Below, piece after piece: positions 4,467 to 11,945 of a stretch of DNA of 12,051 bases (position 1 is its first letter; each line of letters starts with the position of its first letter). The notes beneath the pieces were generated by a model that saw nothing but the letters and a program-made list of their open reading frames with translations, was not told the origin of the DNA and ran no database searches. Location of the stretch: positions 1-12,051 of the forward strand of contig JAEEIC010000010.1 in assembly GCA_016281165.1 (NCBI GenBank), read 5' to 3'. The translations under genes were made by a program, and so were the position numbers. The DNA is from Bacillota bacterium. Lineage in GTDB: Bacteria > Bacillota > Clostridia > Peptostreptococcales > Anaerovoracaceae.

Positions 4467-6974
4467 ATGTCAGAGAACGAGAAAGAAACAAGCAGCAGAC
4501 TTCTTCAGCACGAGATCTACGACGAGATGAAGAACTCCTACATCGATTATTCGATGTCGGTCATAGTCGCCAGAGCCCTGCCTGACGTGAGAGACGGCCT
4601 CAAGCCCGTCCACAGGAGGATACTCTACGGCATGAGCACCCTGGGCAACACCCCGGACAAGCCGCACAAGAAGAGCGCCAGGATCGTGGGCGAGGTCATG
4701 GGAAAGTTCCATCCCCACGGCAACGCGTCCATATACGACGCCATGGTGCGGATGGCCCAGCCCTGGAACATGAGATATCCGATGGTCGACGGCCACGGAA
4801 ACTTCGGCTCCATGGACGGCGACGGAGCCGCCGCGGAGCGATACACCGAAGCGAGGATGGCTCCCTTCGCCCTTGAGATGCTCAGAGACATCGAAAAGGA
4901 CACCGTCGATTTCGTGCCCAACTACGACGGAGAGGAGACGGAGCCGGTCATACTGCCCGCGCGCTTCCCCAACCTCCTGGTCAACGGCAGCAACGGCATC
5001 GCCGTCGGCATGGCGACCTCCATCCCCACCCACAATCTCAGGGAGGTCATCGCCGGCACCAAGAGGCTCATCGACGATCCCGACACCACGATCGAACAGC
5101 TGATGGAAGACATCAAGGGTCCGGACTTCCCCACCGGGGCGACCATCGTGGGCAAGACCGCCATCAGGGAGGCCTATACCACAGGCCAGGGCAAGGTGAG
5201 GATAAGGGCCAAGTCTCTCATAGAAGAGAACGCCAGGGGCAACGTCTCCATCGTCTTCACGGAGATACCCTACGCGGTCAACAAGGCCTCGATGATAGCC
5301 CACATCGCGGAGCTGGGAAAGGACAAGAAGCTCGAAGGCATCAGGGACATCAGGGACGAGTCCTCCAAGGGCGAGGTCAGGGTGGTCATCGACCTTAAAA
5401 AGGACGTGAACCCCCAGGTGATGCTCAACAGGCTCTACAAGCACACCGAGCTCGAGAGCAATTTCAGCGTCATCATGATCGCCCTCGTGGACGGAAGGCC
5501 CAGGCTCCTCGATCTCAAGGAGATCCTGGTCCACTACATCGCCCACCAAAAGGACGTGCTGACCAGGAGGACCCGCTACGATCTGGCGAAGGCGGAGGCG
5601 AGGGCCCACATACTGGAAGGCCTGCTCATCGCCATCGACAATATCGACGAGATCATACACATCATCAGGACCTCCTACGACGACGCGAAGCAGAGGCTCA
5701 TGGAGCGCTTCGGCCTCGACGACATCCAGGCCCAGGCCATACTGGACATGCAGCTCAAGAGGCTGCAGGGCCTTGAGAGAGAAAGGCTCCAGGACGAGTA
5801 CGACAAGCTGCAAAAACTCATAGCCTACTACAAGAGCCTGCTCGCCGACGAGCACCTGCTGATGGGAGTCGTAAAGGACGAGCTCAGCGCCATCAGCGAC
5901 AAGTGGGGAGACGACAGGAGGACCGAGATCATCGCCGACGAGGGCGAGGTGGACGAAGCCGGGCTCATCCAGGAGCACGACGTGGTCATCACCATCTCCC
6001 AGAACGGTTACATCAAGAGGGTCGCGGCCGACACCTACAGGACGCAGAGAAGGGGAGGCAGGGGCATCACCGGCCAGTCCACCAGAGAACAGGACTTCGT
6101 GCGCCACCTGATCAGCTGCTCCTCTCACGACACCCTCTCCATCTTCACCAACAAGGGCCGGGTCTACACCATGAAGGCCTACGAGATACCCGAGGGCGCC
6201 AGGACCGGCAGGGGCATACCCGCCATCAACTTCCTGCAGATGGCCCAGGGCGAGCTCATCACCAGCGTGCTGCCCTTCAGGCCCGACGAGTCGGCGAGAT
6301 ACCTCATCATGGCGACCCGCAAAGGCGTGGTCAAGAAGACCAGCGTCAGCGAGTACATGACCACGAGGAAGACCGGCCTCATCGCCGTCACCTTAAGGGA
6401 GGACGACGAGCTGGTCAGCGTCAGGGAGACCGACGGCGCTTCGCAGATCATCATCGTCACCGCCCAGGGCAAGTCGATCTCCTTCAGCGAGAGCGACGTG
6501 AGGCCCATGGGCAGGACGGCCGCCGGCGTCAAGGGCATCGAGCTCGAAGAGGGCGACGAGGTCGTGGCGATGGAGATCGCCATCCCCGGCACCGAGCTGC
6601 TGGTGGTGACCGAATTCGGCTTCGGCAAGCGCACGGAGACGGGCGAGTACAGGCTGCAGACCAGAGGCGGCAAGGGCGTCCTCACCTACGACAAGAGCAA
6701 GATGGAGCGCACGGGCCTTCTCATCGGCGCCATGACGGTGACCGAGGACGACCAGGTCTTCCTCATCAATTCCGAGGGCATCATCATCAGGATCAACGCT
6801 TCTGACGTCTCGGTCCTGGGACGCGCGACCCAGGGCGTGAGGATCATGAAGGTCGAGAGCGGCAGCAGGATAGTGACCATGGCCAGGGCGATCAGGGACG
6901 AGAGCTCCGAGGAGGAAGAAGGCGAAGAGGCGGAGGAAGGCGGCAGGCCGGACGAGGAAACGCCGGCTGAATAA
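4467..6974 (+). CDS. gyrA: DNA gyrase subunit A
   Basis: GyrA is the DNA-breaking and wrapping half of gyrase. At 835 residues it is of normal length. The N-terminal breakage-reunion domain shows YSMSVIVARALPDVRDGLKPVHRR (about 28-51) and the catalytic tyrosine Tyr126 in AAAERYTEARM. The C-terminal wrapping domain has the GyrA box QRRGGRG (527-533), which indicates gyrase rather than topoisomerase IV. The last ~25 residues are very acidic, Glu-rich. In the quinolone pocket the protein reads HPHGNASIYD (82-91): Ala87 sits at the E. coli Ser83 position and Asn86 at Asp82, while Asp91 (Asp87) is kept. The ribosome site AAGGAG lies 5 nt before the ATG. It forms an operon with gyrB. Confidence 0.97.
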   Translation: MSENEKETSSRLLQHEIYDEMKNSYIDYSMSVIVARALPDVRDGLKPVHRRILYGMSTLGNTPDKPHKKSARIVGEVMGKFHPHGNASIYDAMVRMAQPWNMRYPMVDGHGNFGSMDGDGAAAERYTEARMAPFALEMLRDIEKDTVDFVPNYDGEETEPVILPARFPNLLVNGSNGIAVGMATSIPTHNLREVIAGTKRLIDDPDTTIEQLMEDIKGPDFPTGATIVGKTAIREAYTTGQGKVRIRAKSLIEENARGNVSIVFTEIPYAVNKASMIAHIAELGKDKKLEGIRDIRDESSKGEVRVVIDLKKDVNPQVMLNRLYKHTELESNFSVIMIALVDGRPRLLDLKEILVHYIAHQKDVLTRRTRYDLAKAEARAHILEGLLIAIDNIDEIIHIIRTSYDDAKQRLMERFGLDDIQAQAILDMQLKRLQGLERERLQDEYDKLQKLIAYYKSLLADEHLLMGVVKDELSAISDKWGDDRRTEIIADEGEVDEAGLIQEHDVVITISQNGYIKRVAADTYRTQRRGGRGITGQSTREQDFVRHLISCSSHDTLSIFTNKGRVYTMKAYEIPEGARTGRGIPAINFLQMAQGELITSVLPFRPDESARYLIMATRKGVVKKTSVSEYMTTRKTGLIAVTLREDDELVSVRETDGASQIIIVTAQGKSISFSESDVRPMGRTAAGVKGIELEEGDEVVAMEIAIPGTELLVVTEFGFGKRTETGEYRLQTRGGKGVLTYDKSKMERTGLLIGAMTVTEDDQVFLINSEGIIIRINASDVSVLGRATQGVRIMKVESGSRIVTMARAIRDESSEEEEGEEAEEGGRPDEETPAE

Positions 6975-6986
6975 GAGCCGCCCGGC

Positions 6987-7012
6987 CGGCGGAAAGCGCC
7001 GCCGCGCGTTTT
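6987..7012 (+). terminator. Possible weak terminator after gyrA
   Basis: CGGCGG (6987-6992) and CCGCCG (6999-7004) form a 6-bp GC stem with a 6-nt loop, followed 4 nt later by TTTT (7009-7012). It would end the gyrBA transcript. The spacing to the T run and the short run make it weak. Confidence 0.35.
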
Positions 7013-7048
7013 ATACGGGAAAAGCGGCAGAGGAAGCGGAAGGGCGCC

Positions 7049-7069
7049 CGGGTCAGGGCCCCTGACCCG
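7049..7069. repeat. Strong inverted repeat between gyrA and trpS
   Basis: CGGGTCAGG and CCTGACCCG form a perfect 9-bp GC-rich stem around a 3-nt loop, ending 39 bp before the trpS start. No T run follows, so it is not a standard intrinsic terminator. It could be an mRNA processing or stability element, or a protein site. The rest of this 134-bp gap holds the weak terminator and the trpS ribosome site (AGGAG, 7098-7102). Confidence 0.6.
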
Positions 7070-7108
7070 CGTCCGCCTGCTTCAGATAATGATAAAAAGG
7101 AGTTTGCG

Positions 7109-8104
7109 ATGAAAAGGATCTTTTCGGGCGTTCAGCCCACAGGCAACATCCACATAGGGAATTACCTCGGCGCCCTGAAACAGTTCGTCGAGCTGCAGGA
7201 CGAAGAGGACAGCGAATGCCTCTACTGCGTGGTCGACGAGCACGCGATCACCGTCCCCCAGGACCCGAAGGAGCTCAGGCAGCATATACTCGACGTGGCC
7301 TCGCTGTACATGGCCGTGGGCATCGACCCCAAAAGATCGATCATCTTCGTGCAGTCCTCGGTCTCCGCTCACGCCGAGCTGGGCTGGGTGCTCAACTGTT
7401 GCGCCAACACCGGCGAGCTCTTCAGGATGACCCAGTTCAAGGCCAAGAGCCAGGGGAAGGAATCCGTGGGAGCGGGCCTTCTCACCTATCCGGTGCTGAT
7501 GGCGGCCGATATACTGCTCTATGACGTCGACATCGTCCCCGTGGGCAACGACCAGAAGCAGCACATCGAGCTCACCAGGGACCTCGCCATCAGGGTCAAC
7601 AGCCACTACGGCAAGGACACCTTCGTGGTGCCCGACGGCAGGTTCCTCAAGGCCGGCGCCAGGATCATGGCCCTGGACGACCCGACGGCCAAGATGAGCA
7701 AGAGCGCGGTGAACGAGCACAGCAGGATCTCCCTGCTCGACACTCCCTCCAAGATCAAGAAGTCGATCATGAGGGCGACCACCGATTCGGAAGGGTCGGT
7801 GCGCTTCGATATCGAGAACAAGCCGGGCATCAGCAATCTGATGAACATCTACTCGGCCTTTACCGGCAAGACCATCCAGCAGCTCGAGGACGAGTACGCG
7901 GGCAGGGGCTACGGCGATTTCAAGAAGGACCTCGTGGAGGTCACGGTGAACGCACTGGCGCCCATCCAGGAGAGGTACGATACCATCAGGAACTCGGGCG
8001 ATCTGGTCGGCATCCTCAAGGACGGGGCCGAGAGGGCCGACGTCATCGCGCAGAAGACCATGAAGAGGGTCAGAGACCGCTTCGGCCTCGGGCTCGGACT
8101 GTAA
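7109..8104 (+). CDS. trpS: Tryptophanyl-tRNA synthetase
   Basis: TrpS is a class I aminoacyl-tRNA synthetase that charges tRNA-Trp with tryptophan in the cytoplasm. At 331 residues it has the normal bacterial length. It opens with the family's FSGVQPTGNIHIGNYLGA, with the HIGH-type motif HIGN at 15-18. The tryptophan and dimer region shows TYPVLMAADILLYD (126-139) and VPVGNDQKQHIELTRDL (143-159). The KMSKS loop is intact at 195-199. The ATG is preceded by AAAAAGGAG with a 6-nt spacer. No tRNA-sensing T-box leader is visible in the 134-bp upstream gap, so any tryptophan control is not seen here. ddl follows after 15 bp. Nothing looks damaged. Confidence 0.96.
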   Translation: MKRIFSGVQPTGNIHIGNYLGALKQFVELQDEEDSECLYCVVDEHAITVPQDPKELRQHILDVASLYMAVGIDPKRSIIFVQSSVSAHAELGWVLNCCANTGELFRMTQFKAKSQGKESVGAGLLTYPVLMAADILLYDVDIVPVGNDQKQHIELTRDLAIRVNSHYGKDTFVVPDGRFLKAGARIMALDDPTAKMSKSAVNEHSRISLLDTPSKIKKSIMRATTDSEGSVRFDIENKPGISNLMNIYSAFTGKTIQQLEDEYAGRGYGDFKKDLVEVTVNALAPIQERYDTIRNSGDLVGILKDGAERADVIAQKTMKRVRDRFGLGLGL

Positions 8105-8119
8105 AAAACGGGGGAATAC

Positions 8120-9193
8120 ATGAAAAAGATCCGTCTGGCCGTCGTCTTCGGCGGCAGATCCAGCGAGCACGAGGTATCCCTGCGCTCCGCGGAATCGGTA
8201 ATAAACAATCTCGACAAAGAAAAGTACGACGTGATAATGATAGGCATCACCAAGGACGGCAGGTGGCTGCTGTACGACGGCGACGCGAAGGCCCTGGGCG
8301 ACGGGAGCTGGCAGAAGAAGGCCGAGGAGGACCTGGCAAGGGATCCCGGAAAGTACGGTTTCTCGGTCTTCGGCGGCAGCATCAGGCAGCTTAAGGACAT
8401 GGCCGACTTCGCTCTTCCCGTGATGCACGGCCAGAACGGCGAGGACGGCAGCCTGCAGGGCGTCTTCCAGCAGCTCGACATGCCCTTCGGGGGCTGCGGG
8501 GTCGCGTCTTCGGCCCTGTGCTTCGACAAGAGCCTGGCCAAGCTCGTCTGCAGGGCGGCCGGCATCCCCCAGGCGCCCTATGTGTTCCTGAAGAGCGAAG
8601 AGATATGCGAAAAGGCGCTCGCCGCGATCGAGGAGAGCCTGCGCTACCCGATGTTCATAAAGCCTGCCAACATGGGATCGTCCGTCGGCATCAGCAAGGC
8701 GGAGGACCGGGAGGGGCTGCGCGAAGCGCTCGCTGCCGCGGCCTGCTATGACGACAGGATAGTCGTCGAGCAGGGCATTAAGGGCAGGGAGCTCGAGGTC
8801 GCCGTGATGGGGAACGATGAGCCCTGCGCCATAGAGATAGGCGAGATCATCGCGCCCGGCGGCTTCTACAGCTATGACGCCAAGTACAACGACGAGGGGA
8901 GCCTGACCCTGGTGGGACCGGAGCTTCCCGAGGGCAAGAGGGAGGAGCTGCTGCGCCTGGCGGAAAAGGTCTACAAGACCCTTGACTGCAAGGGCTTCGC
9001 CAGGGCCGATTTCTTCATGGATGAGGAAGGGCAGCTGATCTTCAACGAGGTCAACACTCTTCCGGGCTTCACGTCCATCAGCATGTTCCCCATGCTGGCC
9101 TCGTCGAAGGACATGACTTATTCGCAGGTCATCGACCACATCATAGAGCTGGGCTTTGAGAGCTACGAGAAGAGGCACAGCCTCAGGATATGA
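8120..9193 (+). CDS. ddl: D-alanine--D-alanine ligase
   Basis: Ddl is an ATP-grasp enzyme that joins two D-alanines to make the dipeptide end of the peptidoglycan precursor, the target of vancomycin. At 357 residues it is of the normal DdlA-like length. It begins VVFGGRSSEHEVSLRSA (8-24) and has HGQNGEDGSLQG (103-114), the ATP-binding stretch KPANMGSSVGISK (181-193), the omega-loop FYSYDAKYND (249-258) and the metal-binding end FNEVNTLPGFTSISMFP (308-324). The tyrosine in the omega-loop and the general pattern favour D-Ala-D-Ala over the D-Ala-D-lactate products of VanA-type ligases; that is inference. The ribosome site is only fair (GGGGGA). It is sandwiched between trpS and a CDF gene with gaps of 15 and 18 bp, so it is probably co-transcribed. 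Confidence 0.93.
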   Translation: MKKIRLAVVFGGRSSEHEVSLRSAESVINNLDKEKYDVIMIGITKDGRWLLYDGDAKALGDGSWQKKAEEDLARDPGKYGFSVFGGSIRQLKDMADFALPVMHGQNGEDGSLQGVFQQLDMPFGGCGVASSALCFDKSLAKLVCRAAGIPQAPYVFLKSEEICEKALAAIEESLRYPMFIKPANMGSSVGISKAEDREGLREALAAAACYDDRIVVEQGIKGRELEVAVMGNDEPCAIEIGEIIAPGGFYSYDAKYNDEGSLTLVGPELPEGKREELLRLAEKVYKTLDCKGFARADFFMDEEGQLIFNEVNTLPGFTSISMFPMLASSKDMTYSQVIDHIIELGFESYEKRHSLRI

Positions 9194-9211
9194 CGTTTTA
9201 AGGCGTATAAG

Positions 9212-10378
9212 ATGAACGATCTGCTGATAAAAGCATTCATGAAGGGCGAGCGGGATCCGAAAGATCCCCGGGCCCGGGAAGCCTACGGCAGGCTGGCCAG
9301 CTGGGTCGGCATCGCCGCCAACGCTCTCCTCTGCGCTCTTAAAATAGGAGCGGGCATAATATTCGGGAGCATCTCCATACTCGCCGACGGCATCAACAAT
9401 CTGAGCGACGCCTCGGCGTCTCTCATGACCCTCATAGGCTTTAAGCTGGCGGGGAAAAAGCCCGACAAAGACCATCCTTACGGCCACGGAAGGACCGAAT
9501 ATCTCACCGGGCTTGCGGTCTCCATCATGATAGTCGTGATCGGCGTCTCGCTCCTGCGGACCTCGGTCTCGAAGACCCTGCACCCTGAGCCTATGGAGTA
9601 CAGCCTTGTCTCGGCTGCCGTGCTCATCCTCGCGATCGCCGTCAAGATCTGGCTCGCGTCCTTCGGAAAGCACATAGGGGAGATCATCGATTCCGACACC
9701 CTCAAGGCTTCCGCCGCGGACGCCAGAAACGACGTGATCTCAACGTCGGCGGTGCTCGCCTGCCTTCTGATCTTCAGATTCACCGGCCTCGATCTGGACG
9801 GCCCGGTGGGCATACTGGTCGCCCTCTTTATCATCTGGTCCGGCGCGCAGCTGGTCATGGAGACCGTGTCCCCCATACTGGGCAAGGCTCCCGACCCCGA
9901 GCTGGTAAAGGAGATGACGGAGGAGATCGTAAGGCACGAAGGGGTCCTCGGGATACACGATATGATAATCCACGATTACGGCCCCGGGCGCATGTTCGCT
10001 TCGGTGCACGTGGAGGTGGATTCTTCCGCCGATCTTATGAGCAGCCACGACATGATGGACGTCATCGAGAAGGATGTTTACGAGAAATTGGGCATCCTGC
10101 TCACCGTCCACATGGATCCTCTGGCCTTGAACGACGAGGTCACCGCCCTCGCGAGGGAGCGCATAGAAGAGGTCTGCAAAGGGCTTGGATATATCAAGGG
10201 CTTTCACGACGTGAGGACGGTCGCCGGTCCCACCCACACCAATGTCATCTTCGACGTGGTAGTGGACCACGAATGCAGCCTCAGCCCGGCCGAAGTGAGG
10301 GAGATCATCACCGCGGGTCTCAAGAGCTTCGATCCCCAGTACGAGACGGTCATTTCCATAGACAGGGCCTACGCATAG
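9212..10378 (+). CDS. Cation diffusion facilitator exporter, probable Mn-type, with extra C-terminal domain
   Basis: This CDF protein would expel a divalent metal from the cytoplasm in exchange for protons. At 388 residues it is longer than the usual ~300. About six membrane segments are visible (roughly 31-52, 53-77, 97-118, 130-151, 172-190, 196-217), with the conserved HPYGHGRTEYL loop at 88-98. The membrane metal site reads N62xxxD66 in segment 2 and D170xxxD174 in segment 5. Zinc exporters such as YiiP have DxxxD and HxxxD, whereas the Asn/Asp with Asp/Asp pattern is typical of MntE-like manganese exporters. A cytoplasmic dimerisation domain (about 226-302) is followed by a second soluble segment (303-388) containing FHDVRTVAGPTHTNVIFDVVVDHE. 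The ribosome site is weak (AAGG). Substrate is inferred. Confidence 0.88.
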   Translation: MNDLLIKAFMKGERDPKDPRAREAYGRLASWVGIAANALLCALKIGAGIIFGSISILADGINNLSDASASLMTLIGFKLAGKKPDKDHPYGHGRTEYLTGLAVSIMIVVIGVSLLRTSVSKTLHPEPMEYSLVSAAVLILAIAVKIWLASFGKHIGEIIDSDTLKASAADARNDVISTSAVLACLLIFRFTGLDLDGPVGILVALFIIWSGAQLVMETVSPILGKAPDPELVKEMTEEIVRHEGVLGIHDMIIHDYGPGRMFASVHVEVDSSADLMSSHDMMDVIEKDVYEKLGILLTVHMDPLALNDEVTALARERIEEVCKGLGYIKGFHDVRTVAGPTHTNVIFDVVVDHECSLSPAEVREIITAGLKSFDPQYETVISIDRAYA

Positions 10379-10396
10379 GGGCCCTTCGGAGGTCTT

Positions 10397-11758
10397 ATGG
10401 CAGGTAAAGCAGCGGCAGTGAGGATGACGGAAGGGCCCATAGGCGGGGCTCTTTTCCGCTTTACCATGCCCATACTTTTAGGCAATGTCTTTCAGCAGCT
10501 CTACAATACCGCGGACGCCCTGATCGTCGGCAATATGCTGGGCAGCCGGGCGCTGGCTTCCGTGACCTCGGTGGGCACCGTCATCTGGATGCTCATCGGC
10601 TTCTTCAACGGTTTCGCCCAGGGCTCGGGCGTCATCATCGCCAGATATTTCGGGGCCGGGGACGAGGACGGGCTCAAAAGGGCCATCCACACCCACACCC
10701 TGCTCTGCTTCATCGCCGGCCTGCTGCTGACGGCGGCGGGCCTGGCGCTCTCGCCCTGGATAGTCGCCCGCATGAACACTCCCGCCGAGGTGGTGGGCCA
10801 GTCGCTCATGTACCTCAGGGTCTTTTTCATGGGCGGACTGGGGCTCGCGGTCTATAACGGCTGCACCGGCCTCATGCAGGCGGTGGGCGACAGCAGGCAT
10901 CCCCTCTATTACCTGATATTCTCCTCCTGCCTCAACGTGGCGCTCGATATACTGCTGATCGGCGCCTTCGGCATGGACGTGGACGGGGCGGCCCTGGCTA
11001 CCATCATCGCCCAGTTCGTGAGCGCTCTGCTCTGCCTTTCGCGCCTGTTCCGCACGCGCGAGGTCTACAGGCTCGAGCTCTCGAGCATGAGGATAGATCC
11101 CGTCGTGATGAAGAACATACTGCGCTTCGGGACTCCCGCGGCCGTACAGAACACCGTCACCGCCTTCGGCAACACCATGATACAGGCCAACGTCAATTCC
11201 TTCGGCGATATGGCCATGGCGGGGGTGGGAGCCCTGCAGAAGATAGAAGGCTTCCTCTTCATGCCCATCACGAGCCTCGCCATCGCGCTCTCGACCTTCG
11301 TGAGCCAGAACCTGGGCGCCAAAGAGATCGAGAGGACGAAGAAGGGAGCCAGATACGGGGTGATCACGGCCATGGTGGTCGCCGAGATCATGGGCCTGCT
11401 CTTCTTCCTCTTCGCGAAAGACCTGCTGGCCTTCTTCACCAGGGAGCCCGAGGCCATCGCCTACGGCTTCCGCCGGGTGCAGCTGGTCTGGGTCTTCTAT
11501 ATATGCCTCGCCGCCACCCATTCCATGGCCGGTGTCATGAGGGGAGCGGGAAAGCCCATGGTCACCATGGTGGCCTTCGTGGGCTGCTGGTGCGTCCTGA
11601 GGGTCCTGATCATGACCCTGCTGATGCCCATATTCAGATCCATAGACGTGGTCTTTTTAGCCTTCGCCTCCACCTGGTGCATAAGCGCCGCCTATCTGGC
11701 CTGGAACTGGTTCAAGGGAGACTGGCTGAAGCCCAGGGACCTCAGCGCGGAGAAGTGA
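10397..11758 (+). CDS. MATE family multidrug/sodium antiporter
   Basis: This is a multi-antimicrobial extrusion (MATE) exporter of the NorM/DinF-like group, which pumps cationic compounds out of the cell using a sodium or proton gradient. At 453 residues it has the usual length and shows about 12 hydrophobic segments in two similar halves. The first half has FTMPILLGNVFQQLYNTADALIVGNMLG (about 22-49), with Asp40 at the end of segment 1 and Pro25 inside it, and GFAQGSGVIIARYFGAGD. The second half has IEGFLFMPITSLAIALSTFVSQNLGA, the matching motif. The start follows GGAGG with a 4-nt spacer, 18 bp after the CDF gene. Substrate cannot be told from sequence. It is probably the last gene of the trpS cluster. 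Confidence 0.92.
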   Translation: MAGKAAAVRMTEGPIGGALFRFTMPILLGNVFQQLYNTADALIVGNMLGSRALASVTSVGTVIWMLIGFFNGFAQGSGVIIARYFGAGDEDGLKRAIHTHTLLCFIAGLLLTAAGLALSPWIVARMNTPAEVVGQSLMYLRVFFMGGLGLAVYNGCTGLMQAVGDSRHPLYYLIFSSCLNVALDILLIGAFGMDVDGAALATIIAQFVSALLCLSRLFRTREVYRLELSSMRIDPVVMKNILRFGTPAAVQNTVTAFGNTMIQANVNSFGDMAMAGVGALQKIEGFLFMPITSLAIALSTFVSQNLGAKEIERTKKGARYGVITAMVVAEIMGLLFFLFAKDLLAFFTREPEAIAYGFRRVQLVWVFYICLAATHSMAGVMRGAGKPMVTMVAFVGCWCVLRVLIMTLLMPIFRSIDVVFLAFASTWCISAAYLAWNWFKGDWLKPRDLSAEK

Positions 11759-11882
11759 GGGCGGAAGGGCGCGAAGAGGCGGAGACGCCATGGCGGCCTG
11801 CGGCCCCGCGCCTGCGCGGGCGCAAATGCGGCCGCTTATCATCCCGCGCGGCAGCGCACGACCCCGCGCCGCAACATAACAC
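11759..11882. other. GC-rich spacer after the MATE gene
   Basis: Very GC-rich non-coding sequence with short hairpins, for example GGCG/CGCC at 11778-11789 and GCGCC/GGCGC at 11808-11823, neither followed by a T run. No gene is seen in it. Confidence 0.5.
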
Positions 11883-11896
11883 TTGTTATATAACAA
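11883..11896. promoter_or_regulatory. Perfect 14-bp AT-rich palindrome, candidate operator upstream of citX
   Basis: TTGTTATATAACAA is a perfect palindrome in an AT-rich island within otherwise GC-rich spacer DNA. An extra half-site ATAAC at 11876-11880 makes an overlapping inverted pair with GTTAT at 11885-11889. The palindrome contains TATAAC (11889-11894) and a TGTTATATA extended -10-like element, with no recognisable -35. A repressor bound here would cover the promoter of the gene on its right. Confidence 0.5.
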
Positions 11897-11902
11897 TTGC
11901 TC

Positions 11903-11924
11903 GCCTTGACCTTTCAAGGCTTTT
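11903..11924 (+). terminator. Hairpin with TTTT before citX (terminator or 5' mRNA stem-loop)
   Basis: GCCTTGA (11903-11909) and TCAAGGC (11914-11920) form a 7-bp stem with a 4-nt loop, followed by TTTT (11921-11924). It may terminate read-through from the MATE gene. If the promoter lies in the palindrome just upstream, transcription would start near 11901, and the hairpin would sit at the very 5' end of the citX mRNA as a stability element. Confidence 0.5.
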
Positions 11925-11945
11925 CGCTTCGGGAGGAAGCAGAGG

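Noticed and set aside
7062..7090. Promoter-like CTGACC-17-GATAAT before trpS
   Set aside because: The -35 lies within the hairpin and the start would fall about 12 nt before the ATG, next to the ribosome site. It is possible but not supported well enough to annotate.
6975..7108. T-box leader for trpS
   Set aside because: The gap is only 134 bp, and no AGGGTGGNACCGCG-type T-box sequence or terminator/antiterminator pair is visible.
8868..8897. VanA-type vancomycin-resistance ligase
   Set aside because: The omega-loop YSYDAKY and lack of vanH/vanX neighbours favour an ordinary D-Ala-D-Ala ligase.
7082..9673. 863-residue open frame antisense to trpS, ddl and the CDF gene
   Set aside because: Long antisense frames are expected in GC-rich coding DNA. 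This one has no recognisable domain, and the opposite strand carries three complete enzyme or transporter families.
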